A DNA stretch of 64,000 nt from positions 186,001 to 250,000 of the forward strand of contig CAZMZH010000001.1 of the NCBI GenBank assembly GCA_964570665.1. Direction: 5' to 3'. Both the position numbers and the translations under genes were made by a program. Positions 60,640-64,000 of this stretch are shown here, piece after piece. The notes beneath the pieces are model-generated. The model saw nothing but the letters and a program-made list of their open reading frames with translations, was not told the DNA's origin and searched no databases. How positions within the stretch are numbered: the stretch's first letter is position 1; each line of letters opens with the position of its first letter. This DNA is from JAJDAT01 sp964570665. Lineage in GTDB: Bacteria; Nitrospinota; Nitrospinia; Nitrospinales; JAJDAT01.

Positions 60640-61662
60640 CTAAACTGCGAAGTCGATTTGTTGAACCGTTCCATGGTTGCCGGACGATCCAACAAAAACG
60701 CCGGTGGATCGAATTTTGGCTCGCAAACCATTTTGCCCGTCGCGCAGATCAAACGGCGTATCAATCGAACCTAAAGATATCGCCCCAACCCCTCTTCCTT
60801 TAAGGGAGCTAAGGTTTTGCTTGCCTGTTGAATCTTGCGTAAAAATTTGCAGCTTTTCAAACACGGGATCGTTTTCGTCGATGAAACCATTTTCGTCTAA
60901 GTCGTACACGCTCAATTCTGAGAAACCATTGCCGTTAGTGGGACCAAACAATTCGCTACCATTATTGATAACGCCGTCTTCGTTTTTATCCAAAGCTAAA
61001 AAACCACTGCCCGCGCCTAAAGAAGAGATTTGTTCGTTTTGTCCATCGGAGTTCAAATCAAAATCAAAACTGACGCCTCCCAATTCTGCCGCCGTACCGG
61101 CAAAATTCAGAACTAATGGATCGGTAAGCCGCGCAGACTGATTCGCTTCTATTCTCAGTTCTTGCCGAAAACTCCGACTCATTTCTAATTGGATTTCAAA
61201 GTGAACCTCTTGTCCGTCTTCGGTTTTGATGATGGCATCCGCATAAAATACCGTGTCTTCGGTTTCTTCGCGAATTTCCACTATTTCTAAAGCTTGCGTC
61301 CTTTGAGCGGCAACTTCCGCGCCGCTATCTGCCGAAACCGAATCTCCTCTTAGAATATTTTTTAAGTCTTCGAAACTAATTTCTTTTCCGGTAAGGCTTT
61401 TTAGCATTTCAATAAGCAACCTTACTTTCGCTTCGTCAACTGTGTAACCTTTTGCGTCAGGTTCGAAATTGGCAACGCGGCCTTTTAGCCCCTTAGCGGA
61501 CAGCCGAACCGAAACGGCTTCTAACACATCTTCCCGCGATTCAGGAATAGACTGGTTTTCTCTTCGAGAGGTTTCGGATTGAATATTTCGAGTGATTGTT
61601 TGCCGATTGGACGTAGCTTTACGTTGCCCAAATAAGGATATTTGGGATTCCAGGACTTTCAT
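60640..61662 (-). CDS. EF-hand/VCBS-like protein of unknown function
   Basis: This is a 340-residue protein without signal peptide. The N-terminal third is polar with Q/R/S/T (M-K-V-L-E-S-Q-I-S-L-F-G-Q-R). The middle has E-D-L-K-N-I-L-R-G-D-S. The C-terminal third carries calcium-loop motifs: D-L-N-S-D-G-Q-N-E-Q-I, D-K-N-E-D-G-V-I-N-N-G-S-E-L-F-G and D-L-D-E-N-G-F-I-D-E-N-D. The L-F-G-P-x-x-G-x-G-F-x-E-L pattern is known from hypothetical proteins of Vibrio and Shewanella with EF-hand/VCBS-type repeats. The role is unknown. Confidence 0.78.
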   Translation of the reverse strand: MKVLESQISLFGQRKATSNRQTITRNIQSETSRRENQSIPESREDVLEAVSVRLSAKGLKGRVANFEPDAKGYTVDEAKVRLLIEMLKSLTGKEISFEDLKNILRGDSVSADSGAEVAAQRTQALEIVEIREETEDTVFYADAIIKTEDGQEVHFEIQLEMSRSFRQELRIEANQSARLTDPLVLNFAGTAAELGGVSFDFDLNSDGQNEQISSLGAGSGFLALDKNEDGVINNGSELFGPTNGNGFSELSVYDLDENGFIDENDPVFEKLQIFTQDSTGKQNLSSLKGRGVGAISLGSIDTPFDLRDGQNGLRAKIRSTGVFVGSSGNHGTVQQIDFAV

Positions 61663-61743
61663 GGGTTTTGCCTTTTAAAGATTCGAAAATCACGCCGCTC
61701 CTTAATCTATTCAGCGACACAAAATGGCAAAAACTTAAGGATG

Positions 61744-61795
61744 GAAAAAATAAAAAAGGCAAAGAAAGGGCTTACTCCTGTTACTCTCTTTGCCC
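61744..61795 (-). terminator. Intrinsic terminator after the small lipoprotein gene
   Basis: On the minus strand GGCAAAGA and TCTTTGCC form an eight-bp stem with about 20 bases in the loop, followed by TTTTTTATTTTTT. It lies just after the lipoprotein gene ending at 61852. An alternative pairing GGGC/GCCC exists inside. Confidence 0.7.
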
Positions 61796-61851
61796 TACGG
61801 GAAAGATAATAAAATCTTCTAAATTCTATTGGAGATAAATAAAATTCAACT

Positions 61852-62043
61852 CTATAACGGAGCTTTATCGACCACATCGGCTGTTTCGTCGATGGCGTCA
61901 TGAGCCACATCGCCAACCCCTGGAATGATAGAAACTACTGCGCCGCCCACTCGCATCGGAACGGTAACCAACTTGGTCAAGAAACATCCGCTCAACATAA
62001 TTGCTAAAAGACCCAAGGTCGCCAATCGCATTACATTTTTCAT
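61852..62043 (-). CDS. Small lipoprotein
   Basis: This is a 63-residue protein: a basic start (M-K-N-V-M-R), a hydrophobic stretch L-A-T-L-G-L-L-A-I-M, and a perfect lipobox L-S-G-C (Cys20). The mature part contains V-G-G-A-V-V-S-I-I-P-G-V-G-D-V-A and is acidic later. Similar small lipoproteins with a V-P-G-V-G-D segment occur in many proteobacteria; function is unknown. A terminator follows. Confidence 0.83.
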   Translation of the reverse strand: MKNVMRLATLGLLAIMLSGCFLTKLVTVPMRVGGAVVSIIPGVGDVAHDAIDETADVVDKAPL

Positions 62044-62170
62044 ATTTCCTACCTTAAAGAAAAAGTGATTTTCAATTCGTTCTTTTTGTTCTATTGTAAC
62101 AAGATCTAACTGATTGAGAAATATAATTAAAGGGGTTTATAATTAAGGATAAAAGGAGTTTATTTTATTA

Positions 62171-62219
62171 AATCGAGGCGAGATCCCTCGACAAGCTCGG
62201 GATGACATGTCGTGGGGAT
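62171..62219. repeat. Candidate dispersed palindromic repeat
   Basis: Contains TCGAGG-CGAGATC-CCTCGA (inverted six-base arms) and GATCCCTCGACAAGCTCGGG, then ATGACA. It is markedly more GC-rich than its surroundings. Elements of the form ATCCCTCGAC...GCTCGGGATGACA occur scattered in many genomes. Only one copy is inside the window, so repetition is not shown here. Confidence 0.4.
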
Positions 62220-62339
62220 AGGTTAAACTGAGCAAACTTTATTTTTCTTCTATTAAACAGTTCCCTAATCAATGCACAAAGCATGTCGTCCGCTCTGTGT
62301 GAATGCCCCTACTATACAAAACACACTATTTGAATTTAT

Positions 62340-63275
62340 ATGGTCGCAAAAAATTATTATAAGGTCCTTGGCGTTAAAGGTAACTTTACCGAAGACGAAC
62401 TCAAGAAAAAATACCGGGATCTGGCGAAGAAATACCACCCCGACGCCAACAAAGGAAGTAAAAAAGCGGAAGAGTATTTTAAGGTCGTCAGTCTTGCGTA
62501 CGAAACCTTAAAAGACAAGAAAAAGCGCAGAGACTACGATTTAAAACAAAACTACGCCTCCCGAGCGGAACGAACCCGTCCCGGAGGCGGCAGTCCCAGA
62601 GGCGGCAACCGATCCTCATCGAAGGACGGATTTAGAAACCCTTACGGGTTTCGCTCTTCGCAAGGGCAACGGCCCGAAGATCCTTTTACAAATCCATTTA
62701 CGGAAGAGCAGGCATTCGACCCCGATATGCCGGTCCGCGGTTTGGACCTGCATTTCATGATAGACGTGCCATTTAGAACGGTCGTCTTAGGCGGTCAAAT
62801 GAAATACTCTTATGAAAAATACGTCAATTGCGATAACTGCAGCGGCACAGGGTCCAGCGCGGGCGAGGAATGCTCTGTTTGCGACGGCAAACGCCAAGTG
62901 GTGATCCAAACTTCAGCAGACGTTAAGATTCCTCCTGGGGTTGCAGATCAAAAACCTCTGCGTATGGAAGGTAAAGGGGGAGAAGGGAAAAACGGCGGTC
63001 CTCCAGGCGACTTAATTTTGAAAGTTCAAACCGAAAAGCATCCCACTTTCAAAAGAGATAAGGAAAATATTTACGCGGAAGTCAAAATCAACGCTAAATT
63101 GGCGCAAACGGGCGGAGAAATTGAAGTGGAAACGCTCGATTCGGTCAAAAAGATTTTTCTTGAAGAAGACACGTTAACTGGCGAAGAATATCGAATCCCG
63201 GGTTTGGGAGCCGCAGTGCAAAGGGGCAGGAAACGAGGCGATTTTATCGTTAAATTTTTGGTAGTGAACGACTAA
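62340..63275 (+). CDS. DnaJ-class chaperone with half zinc finger
   Basis: This 311-residue protein has an N-terminal J domain (about 4-66): Y-Y-K-V-L-G-V-K-G-N-F-T, K-K-Y-H-P-D-A-N with the H-P-D, and D-K-K-K-R-R-D-Y-D. A G/R/S-rich linker follows (to about 130), then client-binding beta domains. The zinc region contains only two C-x-x-C units (C-D-N-C-S-G-T-G and C-S-V-C-D-G-K), half of the usual four. The C-terminus includes E-K-H-P-T-F-K-R-D and E-E-Y-R-I-P-G-L-G-A-A. It is an Hsp70 co-chaperone, neither classical type I nor plain CbpA. Confidence 0.9.
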   Translation: MVAKNYYKVLGVKGNFTEDELKKKYRDLAKKYHPDANKGSKKAEEYFKVVSLAYETLKDKKKRRDYDLKQNYASRAERTRPGGGSPRGGNRSSSKDGFRNPYGFRSSQGQRPEDPFTNPFTEEQAFDPDMPVRGLDLHFMIDVPFRTVVLGGQMKYSYEKYVNCDNCSGTGSSAGEECSVCDGKRQVVIQTSADVKIPPGVADQKPLRMEGKGGEGKNGGPPGDLILKVQTEKHPTFKRDKENIYAEVKINAKLAQTGGEIEVETLDSVKKIFLEEDTLTGEEYRIPGLGAAVQRGRKRGDFIVKFLVVND

Positions 63276-63278
63276 ACC

Positions 63279-63533
63279 ATGACAACCTTAATTGTCATCG
63301 GTCTTCTCATAGTTGGATTAACAGTTTGGCTTATCTTCCTACTTAAACCAAAACCTAAAAAACCAAAAAAGAAACCGACGGATCAAAAAAAGGAAGCAAA
63401 AAAAAAGGAGCCGCCAAGGGCTCCTGAAGATGTTGACCTTCAAAAAAAATTGGATGAGTTTGTGCTGATGAACCCGAAATACGCCACGGAACTGGTCCGG
63501 AGCTGGCTCAACGAAAAAAGAAAAAGGTATTAA
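63279..63533 (+). CDS. Small membrane protein with a FliF-like C-terminal motif
   Basis: This is an 84-residue protein with an N-terminal membrane helix (about 3-24), a very basic Lys/Pro linker (K-P-K-P-K-K-P-K-K-K-P) and a C-terminal helical segment L-D-E-F-V-L-M-N-P-K-Y-A-T-E-L-V-R-S-W-L. The N-P-x-x-x-x-x-L-V-R-x-W-L pattern resembles by eye the C-terminal FliG-binding helix of the flagellar MS-ring protein FliF. That similarity is short and unverified. It starts 3 bases after the DnaJ gene. Confidence 0.7.
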   Translation: MTTLIVIGLLIVGLTVWLIFLLKPKPKKPKKKPTDQKKEAKKKEPPRAPEDVDLQKKLDEFVLMNPKYATELVRSWLNEKRKRY

Positions 63534-64000
63534 CCTTTCTTCTTATTTGCGGCGTGAGCTTTAGCGTTTTTCAACATTTCGGCTCTTTCGGCATCGGTAA
63601 TACCGCCAGGTCTCTTATTTTTAAGAGGTCCTTTTTTACTGCCACCCGCTGGCGCCGCCACATTTGTAACTGCAGGAGCGCCTCCTTCGGTAGCTGTTGC
63701 CGTATCAGACGCCTCAGCTTGACCATCAGCAGGTTGATCTCCCCCGCTTGCTCCTGGTAGGTTTGTGGGATCGCCTTCTTTTCGAACCAGTCTAATGGAT
63801 GCCCAAATGTCTGCCGGCGGATATGGAGTATCAACGCCCGTTTTAAAATCGTAACGAATTATTTTTTCGTCGCTGCATTCGATTATCCAGGTATTCCCAA
63901 CACCGCCTCTTTCAAAAATCGGGTCGATGTAATAAACGCTTCCGTTCTTATCGATACATTCTTTTTCTTTATTGAAGATAGTGGCAGCTTCCGCTTTGGA
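63530..64000 (-). CDS. C-terminal part of an unknown protein with an Ala/Gly-rich tail (cut by right edge)
   Basis: A minus-strand frame runs without a stop from the right edge to a TAA at 63532-63530, giving at least 156 residues; its start is outside the window. The visible part begins S-K-A-E-A-A-T-I-F-N-K-E-K-E-C and has Y-Y-I-D-P-I-F-E-R-G-G-V-G-N and W-I-I-E-C-S-D-E. A segment Y-P-P-A-D-I-W-A-S-I-R-L-V-R follows. A low-complexity Ala/Gly/Pro/Thr linker leads to a basic tail ending H-A-A-N-K-K-K-G. The family is not recognised. It overlaps the stop of the plus-strand gene by four bases. Shorter frames in this stretch are shadows. Confidence 0.7.
   Translation of the reverse strand, partial: SKAEAATIFNKEKECIDKNGSVYYIDPIFERGGVGNTWIIECSDEKIIRYDFKTGVDTPYPPADIWASIRLVRKEGDPTNLPGASGGDQPADGQAEASDTATATEGGAPAVTNVAAPAGGSKKGPLKNKRPGGITDAERAEMLKNAKAHAANKKKG

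Noticed and set aside
60567..60764. N-terminal extension of the GxxExxY protein
   Set aside because: The added residues are translated from the CACAGA repeat and neighbouring gene; the family starts at the ATG at 60566.
60677..61141. 154-codon plus-strand frame inside the EF-hand-like gene
   Set aside because: The minus-strand frame has clear calcium-loop motifs; the plus frame has none.
63571..63834. Short minus-strand frame near the right edge, and a plus-strand one at 63554-63760
   Set aside because: Another minus-strand frame is open through the whole stretch to a stop at 63530 and looks protein-like; these are its shadows.
1..64000. tRNA, rRNA, CRISPR arrays, insertion sequences, integrases
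   Set aside because: Looked for T-loop sequences, regular repeats and transposase motifs on both strands; none convincing.

Overview
The window looks like chromosomal DNA of a low-GC, Gram-negative, flagellated bacterium. LolA, RseP, a TonB-dependent receptor, two Slp-type lipoproteins and several small lipoproteins show an outer membrane. A chemoreceptor and MotA/MotB show motility. The gene orders rimP-nusA-infB-DUF503-rbfA-truB-rpsO-pnp and ihfA-merR are typical of deltaproteobacterial-type lineages and relatives. A placement near Nitrospinota, SAR324 or a similar group is only a guess. No rRNA, tRNA, CRISPR array, integrase or transposase was seen.

Layout. 1-2.9 kb: edge of an unknown minus-strand gene, then a large chemoreceptor. 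3.1-9.7 kb (+): purN, lolA, rseP, a small unknown gene, a PEP mutase-nucleotidyltransferase fusion and proS. 9.8-18.9 kb (+): a translation/RNA operon from rimP to pnp, with a strong promoter and an attenuator-like terminator in front of rimP and a strong terminator after pnp. 19-25.2 kb: TPR protein, glpE, a FecA-like receptor with a non-canonical start, a MerR regulator, ihfA and an EF-G paralogue. 25.4-38.7 kb (-): a long co-directional run. In transcription order it is a response regulator with degenerate HD-GYP domain, motA, motB, ribD, ribE, ribBA, ribH, nusB, a phosphoesterase, an AMIN amidase, der and a metallo-beta-lactamase/cNMP-binding fusion. 39.1-41.7 kb: a NACHT-like NTPase fused to a formylglycine-enzyme-like domain. 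41.9-50.5 kb: rhomboid protease, hemB with a membrane-anchored unknown, a sigma54 promoter driving a 74-residue protein, a large membrane glycosyltransferase, a radical SAM/TPR pair, a 36-residue lipoprotein and DUF2062. 50.8-60.1 kb: birA, tandem Slp lipoproteins with a J-domain protein, a sulfatase-superfamily operon and, divergent from it, a DltA-DltC-MBOAT-like cassette. 60.1-64 kb: a GxxExxY gene bracketed by inverted CACAGA-rich repeats, an EF-hand-like protein, a small lipoprotein, a DnaJ protein with a half zinc finger, an 84-residue membrane protein with a FliF-like tail, and a gene cut by the right edge.

Most of the window is housekeeping. The parts most worth pursuing are the orphan NACHT-FGE protein (STAND-type architecture), the dlt-like acylation cassette, the phosphonate-type fusion without its usual partner genes, the GxxExxY unit with inverted repeats, the sigma54-controlled small protein, the apparent AUU start of the TonB receptor and the FliF-tail mini-protein. 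Everything here was read by eye; family assignments rest on recognised motifs, not on searches.
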